The notes under the pieces were generated by a model. It had not been told where the DNA came from, ran no database searches, and worked only from the letters and a program-made list of their open reading frames with translations. Of a DNA stretch of 64,000 nucleotides, positions 36,384 through 45,322 are shown piece by piece (position 1 is the stretch's first letter; every line of letters starts with the position of its first letter). The position numbers and the translations under genes are program-made. The DNA comes from Flavobacterium sp. Root901 (GTDB lineage: Bacteria; Bacteroidota; Bacteroidia; Flavobacteriales; Flavobacteriaceae), in contig NZ_LMJB01000001.1 of assembly GCF_001429765.1 (NCBI RefSeq), positions 311,896 to 375,895 on the forward strand, written 5' to 3'.

Positions 36384-38195
36384 ATGAAGAAAAGCAATCA
36401 GGAAACTGCAGATAAAATAACATTCAAGAATTTACGCCGTCTGTATTTTTTTGCACTTCTTACTATTGCCTTAACTATAATTGTCAGCCAGATATTAGTT
36501 CAATACAATCTGAACCAGCAGTTAAGCGATTCTAAAATCATTAATTTTTCAGGAAAACAAAGAATGCTGAGTCAGAAAATCGTAAAAGAAGTCCTGATCC
36601 TGCATTATGTGTCTGATACTGCTTCTGCAAAGCAAATTTTACATTTAGAAAACGTTTTGTCACTTTGGAAAAAAAACCAAAATGCACTTGAAAACGGAAG
36701 TGACTCCTTAGCATTTCCAAAAGAAAAAAGCGAAACACTAAACGGATTATATCTTGAAATAAATCCGATTTTTAATAAAATTGCCCAGACAACAGATTCA
36801 TTTTTATTGAATTTAAAGCAGAAAAAACAAAAGGCCGAAAATCAAAAATTAGTTCAGGTCATTCTTCAAAATGAAGGCACTTTTCTATCAAAAATGAATC
36901 AGATTGTAACGCAATATGATCTTGAAGCGCACGAAAAAGTAACAGAACAGCGCAAAATAGAATACTGGATTTTTGGTTTTACACTTCTGGTTCTTCTGTT
37001 AGAATTTTTCTTTATTTTCAAACCCACAAACAAGAAAATCGAACGATTAATTGCCAGCCTTTTATCGTCAGAAAAAAAGGCTTTAAAACTGGCATACGAT
37101 ACTGAAATCCTCAGCGAAATCAAGGAGAATTCGGTTAAAGAACTAAAATCACTCAATTATGCAATGGAAAACACTTTACTCTATTGCCGCATTGCGCCTG
37201 ATGGTTCTATTATTCATATTGGTGAAAAATTTGCCAAACTTCTTAATTATACCAAATTCTCATCTAACAAAAAATTCTCTGAAGTCTTAACTATTGATGA
37301 AAAAGAGCAAACGAATTTTGACCGTTTAATATTCGAAAAACAACGAAGCGGATGGCAGGGTGAAATTAAAATTGTAACCAAAGAGGAAACAGAGATCTGG
37401 CTGGATTTATCTATGGTTCCGGTCATGATAAAAAAAGATGAACTGGAACTTTTAATTGTTTGTTTTAATATCACCGAACGTAAAAAAGCACAACGCGAAG
37501 TCGAACGTTTAAATCTGGAAAATACAACCGAAAAAATTAATCAGCAAAAGATTATTTCGAGTAAAATTGTTGAAAATCAAGAAAATGAACAAAATCGGAT
37601 TGCCAAAGAAATTCACGATGGAATTGGTCAAATGCTTACAGGTTTAAAGTTTAGTTTAGAAAGCATCAATTTGAATGACCGGGAAAAATCAGAACAAAAA
37701 ATAGAATATTTAAAGAAGCTTTCTTTAGATATTATAAAGGGCGTTCGTACAGCAACTTTCAATTTAATGCCGCCAGAATTAAGTGATCACGGAATCGTTT
37801 CTTCTTTGGCAAAACTAACGCAGGAACTTTCGAAGTTAACCGGAAAAGAAATACTTTTTTACAACAAAACCAACTTCGACCAGCGTTTAGATTCCTTAAT
37901 CGAAATCAACATTTATCGTCTTACCCAGGAAGCTATCAACAACGCCATAAAGTATGCCGAATCTACGCATATTATTGTTCAGCTTTCGCATAGTGAAACT
38001 CTGCTAAGCATTATTATTGATGATAACGGGAAAGGTTTTGACATTCATTCTGTAGACAAAAAACGAAACAGCGAATCCGGAATGGGGTTACTTTTCATGA
38101 AAGAAAGAATTCAATACATTAACGGCCGCGTTTTCATAAATTCAGTTCCGGGCGAAGGAACGAGAATCACATTTAATATTCCGATACTGAAGTAA
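36384..38195 (+). CDS. NarX-like nitrate sensor histidine kinase
   Basis: Membrane helix 1 is near 20-40 (FFALLTIALTIIVSQILVQY). The periplasmic part has FSGKQRMLSQKIVKEV near 53-68, which resembles the P-box with which NarX binds nitrate. Helix 2 is near 194-214. A PAS-type domain (about 250-370) leads to a HisKA_3 dimerisation helix, NRIAKEIHDGIGQMLTGL, and an ATPase end (EAINNAIKYAEST, DDNGKGFDI). It most likely phosphorylates the NarL-like regulator at 38738. The two genes are separated by a repeat island of 540 bases. Confidence 0.85.
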   Translation: MKKSNQETADKITFKNLRRLYFFALLTIALTIIVSQILVQYNLNQQLSDSKIINFSGKQRMLSQKIVKEVLILHYVSDTASAKQILHLENVLSLWKKNQNALENGSDSLAFPKEKSETLNGLYLEINPIFNKIAQTTDSFLLNLKQKKQKAENQKLVQVILQNEGTFLSKMNQIVTQYDLEAHEKVTEQRKIEYWIFGFTLLVLLLEFFFIFKPTNKKIERLIASLLSSEKKALKLAYDTEILSEIKENSVKELKSLNYAMENTLLYCRIAPDGSIIHIGEKFAKLLNYTKFSSNKKFSEVLTIDEKEQTNFDRLIFEKQRSGWQGEIKIVTKEETEIWLDLSMVPVMIKKDELELLIVCFNITERKKAQREVERLNLENTTEKINQQKIISSKIVENQENEQNRIAKEIHDGIGQMLTGLKFSLESINLNDREKSEQKIEYLKKLSLDIIKGVRTATFNLMPPELSDHGIVSSLAKLTQELSKLTGKEILFYNKTNFDQRLDSLIEINIYRLTQEAINNAIKYAESTHIIVQLSHSETLLSIIIDDNGKGFDIHSVDKKRNSESGMGLLFMKERIQYINGRVFINSVPGEGTRITFNIPILK

Positions 38196-38737
38196 AATTT
38201 CATTTTTTTTAAATTCCAATTTTTAAATTCCAAATTCCAATACTTTGGGACTAGAACTTTGACAAAGTTGAATAACCGCAAAAATAAAACAAATCAATTG
38301 CTTCCAGCTTTAGCTGGAGTTAACAAACAAGTTTTTAAAAGACTTTAGCCAAACACGCACATTTGACTAAAGCCTTTTACTTCATCTACAAAACCTCCGG
38401 CTAAAGCCGGAGGCAATTGAAAAGCAAACTTGTCAAAGTTTAAAACTTCGACAAAGTTGTACAATCGCTAAAGTACATTATTGTCAGGCTGAGCGAAGTC
38501 GAAGCCCTTGCAAAGTAAATTCTTAAAAATTAATCTTTGAATAGAGCTTCTATGCGCGGGCTTCGACTTCACTCGGCCTGACAAAAAATGACAATAAAAA
38601 TTAAAATCTACCAAAAGATTTTAATGATTTTCTAATCTTAGAATTTGGAATTTAAAAAATTGAGATTTAATACGTATATTAGCATCTTCTTTATAGATGA
38701 ATATACGTAAAAAATCGCACTAAAAATTAAGTAAACT
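38196..38737. repeat. Repeat island between kinase and response regulator genes
   Basis: At least four nested inverted arms are present. The outermost are TTTAAATTCCAAATTC near 38220-38240 and GAATTTGGAATTTAAA near 38641-38656. Next are CCAGCTTTAGCTGG and CCTCCGGCTAAAGCCGGAGG near 38305-38410. The innermost pair is 38481-38507 and 38558-38584, with CTGAGCGAAGTCGAAG. No gene is visible. TACGTA words lie at 38671 and 38704. Confidence 0.65.
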
Positions 38738-39397
38738 ATGAGTAATATCATTCGGGTAGTATTGGCAGATGATCATGTTTTTGTGAGAGATGGAATTAAA
38801 TCTTTACTGGAAAACGAAGCAAACATCGAGGTTGTAGGCGAAGCAATTGATGGTGCAGATGCACTTGATGTTGTTGCGGCAGCTAAACCAGATTTACTTA
38901 TAGCAGATATCCGTATGCCTAATTTAACCGGCATAGAATTAGTAGAAAAACTTAGAAGCGAAAATAACAATATAAAAATTATTATGCTTTCGATGCATGA
39001 ATCAGAAGAATATGTATTGAAATCAATTAAGGCCGGAGCGGATGGTTATTTACTGAAAGGTTCCAGCAAAGAAGAATTTTTAAAAGCACTCCATAATGTT
39101 GCTGCAGGTGGTAAATATTTTAGCGGTGACATTTCTTCAATATTAATAAGTCAATTGACGAATCCTTCGAATTCATTGGAGCCCAGACAAAATTTAGGCG
39201 ACGAAATGATGATTACCAAAAGGGAAAAAGAAATCCTTACTCTTTTATTATCCGGTAAAGGAAACAAAGAAATCGCCGAAGCACTTGAAATCAGTAAACG
39301 AACTGCAGAAGTACATCGTTTTAACCTGATGAAAAAGCTGAAAGTAAAAAATTTAATGGAACTTTCTAATAAAGCTGCGGAGTATTCGTTAATTTAA
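38738..39397 (+). CDS. NarL-like response regulator
   Basis: A receiver domain with phosphoacceptor Asp in DLLIADIRMPNLTG (about 54) and the Lys in GYLLKGSSKEE, then a LuxR-type helix-turn-helix: LTLLLSGKGNKEIAEALEIS and TAEVHRFNLMKKLKVKN. At 219 residues it fits the NarL/FixJ family. Partner of the upstream NarX-like kinase. The last codons of the gene hold a perfect palindrome, described with narK. Confidence 0.9.
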   Translation: MSNIIRVVLADDHVFVRDGIKSLLENEANIEVVGEAIDGADALDVVAAAKPDLLIADIRMPNLTGIELVEKLRSENNNIKIIMLSMHESEEYVLKSIKAGADGYLLKGSSKEEFLKALHNVAAGGKYFSGDISSILISQLTNPSNSLEPRQNLGDEMMITKREKEILTLLLSGKGNKEIAEALEISKRTAEVHRFNLMKKLKVKNLMELSNKAAEYSLI

Positions 39398-39398
39398 A

Positions 39399-39418
39399 AT
39401 TAAGTATAAATACTTAAT
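39399..39418. promoter_or_regulatory. Palindrome at the end of the response regulator gene
   Basis: ATTAAGTATAAATACTTAAT is a perfect 20-base palindrome with the regulon core TAAGT-N6-ACTTA. It straddles the stop of the regulator and lies 76 bases before narK, so it is probably a remote operator for narK. Confidence 0.6.
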
Positions 39419-39453
39419 TATTTTAATAAAACTGCGTTTTCGCATCTTTTAAC

Positions 39454-39475
39454 TAAGTTATAGTACTTATTTTTA
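39454..39475 (+). promoter_or_regulatory. narK operator and -7-like element
   Basis: TAAGT-N6-ACTTA (39454-39469) precedes TATTTTTA (39468-39475), one base off TAnnTTTG. The arrangement is the same as at nirB. narK starts at 39494. Confidence 0.6.
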
Positions 39476-39493
39476 CATAAAAATATAAGTGCT

Positions 39494-40978
39494 ATGAAAA
39501 ATACAAACTCATTATCGCAATCACACAAAATTTTATTTTTAAACACTGTGGCCTTTACGGTGTGTTTTGCCTGCTGGACATTAAATGGGGTTTTAGTCAC
39601 CTTTTTAGTCGATAACGGAATTTTCCACTGGAACGTGATTCAGGTTGGATGGCTTCTTGGCATTCCAATCTTAACAGGATCAATAATGCGTCTGCCAATC
39701 GGAATTCTAACAGACAAATTTGGCGGCAAATATGTCTTTTCACTATTATTACTCCTGAGTTCTGTTCCTTTGTTCCTTCTTCCCTATGCTGACAGTTTTT
39801 TAATGTTTGCCATACTTAGTTTTTTCTTTGGAATGGTAGGAACCAGTTTTGCGGTTGGAATAGGTTATACTTCAATCTGGTACCCAAAAGAATGGCAGGG
39901 CCGCGCACTCGGAATCTTCGGAATGGGAAATGCGGGTGCAGCAATTACAACTTTTCTGGCACCATCACTACTAAATCATTTTTCAGCTGACGATCCGCAA
40001 AACGGGTGGAAAATACTGCCTGTTATGTATGCCGTTTCTTTAGTTGTAATTGGTATTGCCTTTTTGATTTTCACTCAAAATAAAAAACCGGAAAATAATA
40101 CCAAAACTGTTTCGCAAATGCTTGTACCTTTAAAATCAGCACGGGTTTGGCGTTTTGGAGCTTATTATTTTTTAGTATTTGGATGCTTTGTTGCTTACTC
40201 ACAATGGCTTTTACCAAACTTTATGAACGTTTACCAAACCAGTCTGGTTATGGGCGGATTGTTTGCTACAATGTTCAGCCTGCCATCTGGCGTAATCAGG
40301 GCTTTTGGGGGTTATTTATCGGATAAATTTGGCGCACGAAAAGTAATGTACTGGGTTTTGGGTTCTTCGGTAATTTTAAGTGCTTTATTGTCAATTCCAA
40401 AAATGGAAATTACAACAACCGGCCCAGGCGTTCTGGCAACAAAAAAAGGAACAATTACTGCTGTTACAAACAACAAAATTAAAATGGGCAAAACAGATTT
40501 TACTGTTGCACAGAAAAAAGAAAACACAGCCGAAAACGCTATTTTTCCAACAAAAACTTCATGGCAGCAAGTCGTTGTGGAGCAAAATCAAACTGTAAAG
40601 AAAAAAGAACTTTTAGCAAAAGGAATTACTGTTATTAAATTTGATGCCAATATGTGGGTATTTTTAATCTTAGTTATCCTGATTGGAATTTCATGGGGAA
40701 TTGGAAAAGCAGCCGTTTATAAACATATTCCCGAATATTTTCCAAATGAAGTTGGTGTTGTCGGCGGAATGGTCGGAATGATTGGCGGTCTTGGCGGTTT
40801 CTTTGGGCCGATAATTTTCGGATATTTATTAACCGCAACCGGAATCTGGTCCAGCTCCTGGATTTTTATTTTAATTTTTTCGACAGCTTGTTTAATCTGG
40901 ATGCATTATACAATTACACAAGTAGCTAAGAAAAAACAACTTAGCCTAAATAAAATAAAACTAGAAGCTGCATATTAA
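39494..40978 (+). CDS. narK: Nitrate/nitrite transporter with an inserted soluble domain
   Basis: A Major Facilitator transporter with about 12 helices. The nitrate-porter signature is seen in GMVGTSFAVGIGYTSIWYPKEWQGRALGIFGMGNAGAA-like helices (GIGYTSIWYPKEWQG, IFGMGNAGAAITT) and in the second half VVGGMVGMIGGLGGFFGP. About 80 residues, 302-382, interrupt the second half. They are Lys- and Thr-rich, hydrophilic and beta-like (VLATKKGTITAVTNNKIK), resembling a lipoyl-type sandwich rather than a loop. Plain NarK lacks this. It takes nitrate up, or nitrite out. Confidence 0.9.
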   Translation: MKNTNSLSQSHKILFLNTVAFTVCFACWTLNGVLVTFLVDNGIFHWNVIQVGWLLGIPILTGSIMRLPIGILTDKFGGKYVFSLLLLLSSVPLFLLPYADSFLMFAILSFFFGMVGTSFAVGIGYTSIWYPKEWQGRALGIFGMGNAGAAITTFLAPSLLNHFSADDPQNGWKILPVMYAVSLVVIGIAFLIFTQNKKPENNTKTVSQMLVPLKSARVWRFGAYYFLVFGCFVAYSQWLLPNFMNVYQTSLVMGGLFATMFSLPSGVIRAFGGYLSDKFGARKVMYWVLGSSVILSALLSIPKMEITTTGPGVLATKKGTITAVTNNKIKMGKTDFTVAQKKENTAENAIFPTKTSWQQVVVEQNQTVKKKELLAKGITVIKFDANMWVFLILVILIGISWGIGKAAVYKHIPEYFPNEVGVVGGMVGMIGGLGGFFGPIIFGYLLTATGIWSSSWIFILIFSTACLIWMHYTITQVAKKKQLSLNKIKLEAAY

Positions 40979-41072
40979 AATTATATTAAAAAAAAATTAG
41001 AAACATGATTAAACAATAGTAAAAGACGGCTTTTTCTTATAAATTTGACCTCCGAAAAATACATAATACTTT

Positions 41073-42332
41073 ATGAAAAAACTTAAACTGATTTTAATAC
41101 TTATCGTAGGATTAAGTTTCAAAATCCATTCACAGGAATTAGATGTAAATCTGCAGCTTAGACCACGTTTTGAATACCGAAATGGTTACAAAACACTTTT
41201 ACCGGAAGGCCAAAAAGGCACATCGCAGGTCTCTCAGCGTTCCCGTTTAAATTTCAATTATAAACAAGAAGATTTAATCGTAAAACTGACTCTTCAAAAT
41301 ACCAGAACATGGGGAGATGTAGTGCCGGCAGCAGCAGCTGATAAAAATGGAGTTGCTGTTTTTGAAGCCTGGGCACAATATAATTTTACCGAAAAATGGA
41401 GCGCAAGAATGGGACGTCAGGTACTTTCTTATGATAATCAGCGTATTTTAGGAGAACAGGACTGGGGTCAGCAGGCGCAAAGCCACGATGCGTTTACAGT
41501 GTCCTATCAAACTGAAAAACAGAAATTAGATTTTGGAGGTGCGTATAATTCTACTGCAGAAAATGTTTTTCAGACGCCTTATACCGTTGCGAGTTATAAA
41601 GCTTTGCAATATGCATGGTATCACAATCAATTGAGCAGTGATTTAGGTTTAAGTTTTTTAGCACTCAATACGGGTTACGAATATGCGAACGCCGATGCAA
41701 AATTATTGGTGGATTACAAACAGACTTTTGGAACTTATTTAACGTACAAAACGAGCAAAATAGACAGTAATTTTTGGGTATACGGCCAAACCGGAAAAAG
41801 CACAGATTTACAAGTAAGTGCCTGGAATGCCGCTGCCAACTTTGGTTACCAAATAACAGAATCTTTTAAGGCCGGTTTAGGATACGAATTTCTTTCGGGA
41901 AAAGATACAAATGACGGAAGTTCTGTTATTAAATCATTCAATCCAATTTTTGGAACTAACCACGGTTTTAATGGTTATATGGATTATTTTTATGTTGGAA
42001 ATCACTTAAATAATGTTGGTCTTCAGGATGCTTTTCTAAAACTAAATTATAATATAAACAAATGGCAGTTTACTTTAAGTCCGCATGTGTTTTTATCAGC
42101 AGCAGATGTTGTTACACCTCTAAATGAAAAATTAGATTCTTATTTCGGTACTGAGATTGATGCTTCTTTTGGTTATAATTTCAAAAAAGACATTACAGTT
42201 ACAGGAGGTTACTCTCAAATGTTTGGTTCTAAAACGCTGGAATTTAGTAAAAATGGAGATGCCGGCCACACTAACAATTGGGCCTGGTTGATGATTTCTG
42301 TAAATCCTCGAATTTTCAGCTGGAAAAAATAA
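41073..42332 (+). CDS. Alginate-export-type outer-membrane porin of the nitrate island
   Basis: A signal peptide ends near FKIHSQ, followed by a beta barrel with RPRFEYRNGYKTLL, SQRSRLNFNYKQED and WSARMGRQVLSYDNQRILGE, the pore-lining block of this family. Length is 419 residues. Position between narK and nasA suggests it lets nitrate through the outer membrane. The substrate is an inference from context. Confidence 0.8.
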   Translation: MKKLKLILILIVGLSFKIHSQELDVNLQLRPRFEYRNGYKTLLPEGQKGTSQVSQRSRLNFNYKQEDLIVKLTLQNTRTWGDVVPAAAADKNGVAVFEAWAQYNFTEKWSARMGRQVLSYDNQRILGEQDWGQQAQSHDAFTVSYQTEKQKLDFGGAYNSTAENVFQTPYTVASYKALQYAWYHNQLSSDLGLSFLALNTGYEYANADAKLLVDYKQTFGTYLTYKTSKIDSNFWVYGQTGKSTDLQVSAWNAAANFGYQITESFKAGLGYEFLSGKDTNDGSSVIKSFNPIFGTNHGFNGYMDYFYVGNHLNNVGLQDAFLKLNYNINKWQFTLSPHVFLSAADVVTPLNEKLDSYFGTEIDASFGYNFKKDITVTGGYSQMFGSKTLEFSKNGDAGHTNNWAWLMISVNPRIFSWKK

Positions 42333-42360
42333 TTTTTCTTCAAAATTATCTTCTATATTT

Positions 42361-42398
42361 TACCCTTTTCCTATTTCGGAGAAAGGGTATTTTTTTTT
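42361..42398 (+). terminator. Terminator after the porin gene
   Basis: TACCCTTT pairs with AAAGGGTA (42382-42389), followed by nine T bases. Confidence 0.8.
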
Positions 42399-42472
42399 AT
42401 TCAAGAAAGTATTGTTATTTGTTTTAATTATTTATATTTGAAGCGATTACGAACCCCAAATTCTATCCCCAA

Positions 42473-42838
42473 ATGAAACAATTTTTAAAACTGTCAATGT
42501 TAACTTTCATTGCCACCCAAACTGGTATTGCCCAAAAATACAATGATGCTTTAATTTCTAAAAACTCAGAAATTAATTTTGCCAAAACTCAGAAAAGAGG
42601 AATCAAAAAAAACAACATTATTTATTATGTTGAAAACGATTTACAAACAATTTCAGCTTACAAAAGAAGTAAATTGAAATGGCAGACAAACGTTATTTCT
42701 GTGTGCGGAAAACCAAAATTAGGAAGTCCTGAAATAAGATATGTAGGTTATAATTCAGATAAACTCCTTATTGTTATGGGAAAACATAATTTTGCAGAAA
42801 TTGACATTAACAGTGGTGAAACAAAATTCGTTGGTTAA
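42473..42838 (+). CDS. Small secreted protein of unknown function
   Basis: 121 residues with a signal peptide (FIATQTGIAQ). The stretch DLQTISAYKRSKLKWQTNVI recalls one blade of a PQQ-type beta propeller, but a single blade is not enough to call a domain. It has its own terminator at 42885. No family recognised. Confidence 0.55.
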   Translation: MKQFLKLSMLTFIATQTGIAQKYNDALISKNSEINFAKTQKRGIKKNNIIYYVENDLQTISAYKRSKLKWQTNVISVCGKPKLGSPEIRYVGYNSDKLLIVMGKHNFAEIDINSGETKFVG

Positions 42839-42884
42839 GATTTAAAAAGTAAAGAAATAATTCTTTCTAAAATATATTTTCATT

Positions 42885-42919
42885 TACCCTTTTTCAGATT
42901 TGAAAAAGGGTATTTTTTT
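42885..42919 (+). terminator. Terminator after the small secreted protein gene
   Basis: TACCCTTTTTC pairs with GAAAAAGGGTA (42902-42912), followed by T bases. It closely copies the terminator at 42361. Confidence 0.8.
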
Positions 42920-43032
42920 GTTCATTTTTAAAATATATCCAATGTTTAATTATTAGTATATTTGAATTCTATCTCAAATTTTGCCAGCCTTATTATTCTT
43001 AAAAAGCAATAATTAATTTAGCCTTCTGAAAA

Positions 43033-43746
43033 ATGAAAATCATAGCCTGGAATTGCAACATGGCTTTCAGAAAAAAAGCCGAATTTATTCTGGCCCATCA
43101 TCCTGATATTGCCGTAATTTCTGAGTGTGAGAATCCCGAAAAACTCAAATTTTCTGCCGATACAAAACTTCCAAACGATATTATTTGGTATGGCACAAAC
43201 CAACATAAGGGACTTGGCGTGTTTTCTTACAGCGATTATCGGTTTCAGCTGCTCGATTGCCACAATCCGAATTTTAAAAATATTCTGCCAATAGCAGTTA
43301 CAGACGGAAAATTTGATTTTATCTTATTTGCAATCTGGGCCAATAATCCTGAAGATAAAGACGGACAATATGTAACTCAGGTCTGGAAAGCCATTCATTA
43401 CTACGAAGATATTATTAAAGAAACCAAAACCATTTTAATTGGAGATTTTAACAGCAATACCATTTGGGACAAACCCCGAAGGGAAGGAAATCATACAACG
43501 GTTGTAAATAAATTGGCAGACAAAAATATTTTCAGCACTTATCATAAATATTTCAACCAGATTCAGGGTAAAGAAGAGCATCCAACTTTATATCTTTACA
43601 GACACGAAAACAAACCGTATCATCTGGATTACTGTTTTGTTTCAAATGATTTTATGGAAGTTCTGGAAAGTGTTCAGCTTGGAACTTATCAGGACTGGAC
43701 AGCGCTCAGCGATCATAAACCGTTAATAATTAAATTTAATATATAA
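43033..43746 (+). CDS. Endonuclease/exonuclease/phosphatase family protein
   Basis: A 237-residue EEP-fold hydrolase: KIIAWNCNMAFRKKAEFI with the catalytic Asn, AVISECENPEK with the metal-binding Glu, ILIGDFNSNTIWD, and the closing ALSDHKPLIIKF with Asp-His. It may be a DNA-repair nuclease or a phosphodiesterase. The methyltransferase starts three bases later, so the two form a small operon. No signal peptide is seen. Confidence 0.78.
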   Translation: MKIIAWNCNMAFRKKAEFILAHHPDIAVISECENPEKLKFSADTKLPNDIIWYGTNQHKGLGVFSYSDYRFQLLDCHNPNFKNILPIAVTDGKFDFILFAIWANNPEDKDGQYVTQVWKAIHYYEDIIKETKTILIGDFNSNTIWDKPRREGNHTTVVNKLADKNIFSTYHKYFNQIQGKEEHPTLYLYRHENKPYHLDYCFVSNDFMEVLESVQLGTYQDWTALSDHKPLIIKFNI

Positions 43747-43749
43747 ACT

Positions 43750-44370
43750 ATGAACAACTGGACTCAGCGGTGGGATGACCGCTACAAAAATGAAGAATTT
43801 GTGTACGGCGAAGAACCAAACAATTACTTTAAGGAACAAATCGAAAAACTAAATCCCGGCACTATTCTTTTTCCTGCCGAAGGCGAAGGACGAAATGCTG
43901 TTTTTGCTGCAAAATTAGGCTGGAAAGCAGCTGCTTTTGATATTAGTGAAGAAGGAAAAAACAAAGCCATTCAGCTTGCAGAAAACAACAATGTTTCTAT
44001 TGATTATCAGGTTGGTGAACTGGAAACTTTAGATTTTCATGAAAATCAATTTGATGCTATTGCTTTGATTTATGCTCATTTTCCGGCAGAAATTAAATCA
44101 CAAATTCACAAACAGCTTGATACATTATTAAGCAAAAATGGGATTATTATTTTTGAAGCATTCAGCAAAAAGCATTTAGAATATCTTGCTATAAATGATA
44201 AAGTTGGCGGACCAAAAGATATTGAATCTCTATTTTCTATTGAAGAAATAAAAGCCGATTTCCCAAATTATGAAATCATCGAACTGGAAGAAAAAGAAAT
44301 AGAACTTAATGAAGGTTTATTCCATAACGGAACTGGTTCTGTAATTCGATTTATTGGCAGAAAAAAATAA
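43750..44370 (+). CDS. Class I methyltransferase, TehB-like
   Basis: The N-terminus [20 protein letters not shown] and motif [21 protein letters not shown] are characteristic of the TehB-like group (YGxxPNxxF pattern). Motif IV reads [14 protein letters not shown]. TehB relatives detoxify tellurite or thiol poisons with SAM; substrate not determined here. It overlaps no other gene and ends before a hairpin element. Confidence 0.8.
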   Translation: MNNWTQRWDDRYKNEEFVYGEEPNNYFKEQIEKLNPGTILFPAEGEGRNAVFAAKLGWKAAAFDISEEGKNKAIQLAENNNVSIDYQVGELETLDFHENQFDAIALIYAHFPAEIKSQIHKQLDTLLSKNGIIIFEAFSKKHLEYLAINDKVGGPKDIESLFSIEEIKADFPNYEIIELEEKEIELNEGLFHNGTGSVIRFIGRKK

Positions 44371-44383
44371 ATTATACGACGTA

Positions 44384-44405
44384 GAGACGCACTGCGGTGC
44401 GTCTC
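44384..44405. repeat. Hairpin GAGACGCAC/GTGCGTCTC
   Basis: A perfect 9-base stem with loop TGCG lies between convergent genes. It has no T run on the plus side, but an A run follows it, so it would serve as a terminator for the minus-strand gene. The word is common in many bacterial intergenic repeats. Confidence 0.55.
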
Positions 44406-44437
44406 CACAAAAAAATACGTATTATTACTTGAATACA

Positions 44438-45148
44438 TTAAACTGTCAAATATTTATGCTCCATAATTTCAGAGCGTAATCCTGAAACATTTAAAATCCC
44501 AATACGTTTTCCAACTGTTTTAATCAGCGTTTCTTTCTTAAGACTTGAAATAATACGAATCGCCTGTTCTTCTGTAGTTCCGGCAAAATCAGCGATTTCC
44601 TTTCGGGAAAGTTCAATATCAACTACCCCATTGACCTGTCCAAACTTACGATGAATATAAAGCAGTAAATCAATCACACGTTCGCGAACATTCATGTGAG
44701 CAATTTTACGAATGTTATTTTCGCTTTTGTTTAATTCATCGGCATAAAACAGCATTAAAGCATATGTAAATTCGGGAACATGTTTTAAAATTTCCAGCAT
44801 CGTTTCATTGCTGAAATTACATAAAACTGTATCTTCCAGAGCATAAGCGCCAATCAGGTATTTTTTACTGGTCCCAAATCCGCGAAAGCCCACAATATCT
44901 CCGCTTTTTGTCAAACGCACAATTTGTTCACGGCCGTTAATTCCTGTTTTTACTGTTTTAACTTTCCCGCTGCAAATAAAATAAAGTCCTTGCAGCGGCG
45001 CCCCTTCTGTAATAAACTGATCCGATTTCTTGCAGACTACGTTTTGTTTCTTCTCAACATAAGCCGCCATCTGCTCTATATGCAGGTGTTTCCTGATAAA
45101 GCAATTTTCATTAGCACAAGAATAACAAAGGGTTTGTTCTTCTTTCAT
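44438..45148 (-). CDS. Fnr-like regulator with likely iron-sulfur cluster
   Basis: The N-terminus has Cys8, Cys11 and Cys16 (LCYSCANENCFIRKH) and Cys39 (NVVCKK), the arrangement of FNR [4Fe-4S] sensors. A cyclic-nucleotide-type beta-roll follows, then a HTH, SRKEIADFAGTTEEQAIRIISSL. It is divergent from nasA, and its gene lies in the middle of the nitrate island, so it is the best candidate to bind the TAAGT-N6-ACTTA sites. Oxygen or nitric oxide would be the signal. Confidence 0.85.
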   Translation of the reverse strand: MKEEQTLCYSCANENCFIRKHLHIEQMAAYVEKKQNVVCKKSDQFITEGAPLQGLYFICSGKVKTVKTGINGREQIVRLTKSGDIVGFRGFGTSKKYLIGAYALEDTVLCNFSNETMLEILKHVPEFTYALMLFYADELNKSENNIRKIAHMNVRERVIDLLLYIHRKFGQVNGVVDIELSRKEIADFAGTTEEQAIRIISSLKKETLIKTVGKRIGILNVSGLRSEIMEHKYLTV

Positions 45149-45228
45149 GACTCCTGATTTTTATCGGATTAAAAACTAATTTGTTGTTTCTCATTTGTTT
45201 CAATCAAAAGTAGAAAAATAAATTTAAA

Positions 45229-45263
45229 AAATAAGTATTTATACGTAAAAATACTTATTTTTG
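45229..45263 (+). promoter_or_regulatory. nasA promoter with extended inverted repeat
   Basis: AAATAAGTATTT (45229-45240) and AAATACTTATTT (45249-45260) are exact complements around ATACGTAA, and overlap the -7 element TATTTTTG (45256-45263). The inner site reads TACGT-N6-ACTTA. No -33 TTG is seen. nasA starts at 45323. Confidence 0.7.
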
Positions 45264-45322
45264 TGTACGTGATTTATTTCCAACCAACAGATTCAAAAAT
45301 TAGTATCTAAAAAAGAACTGTA

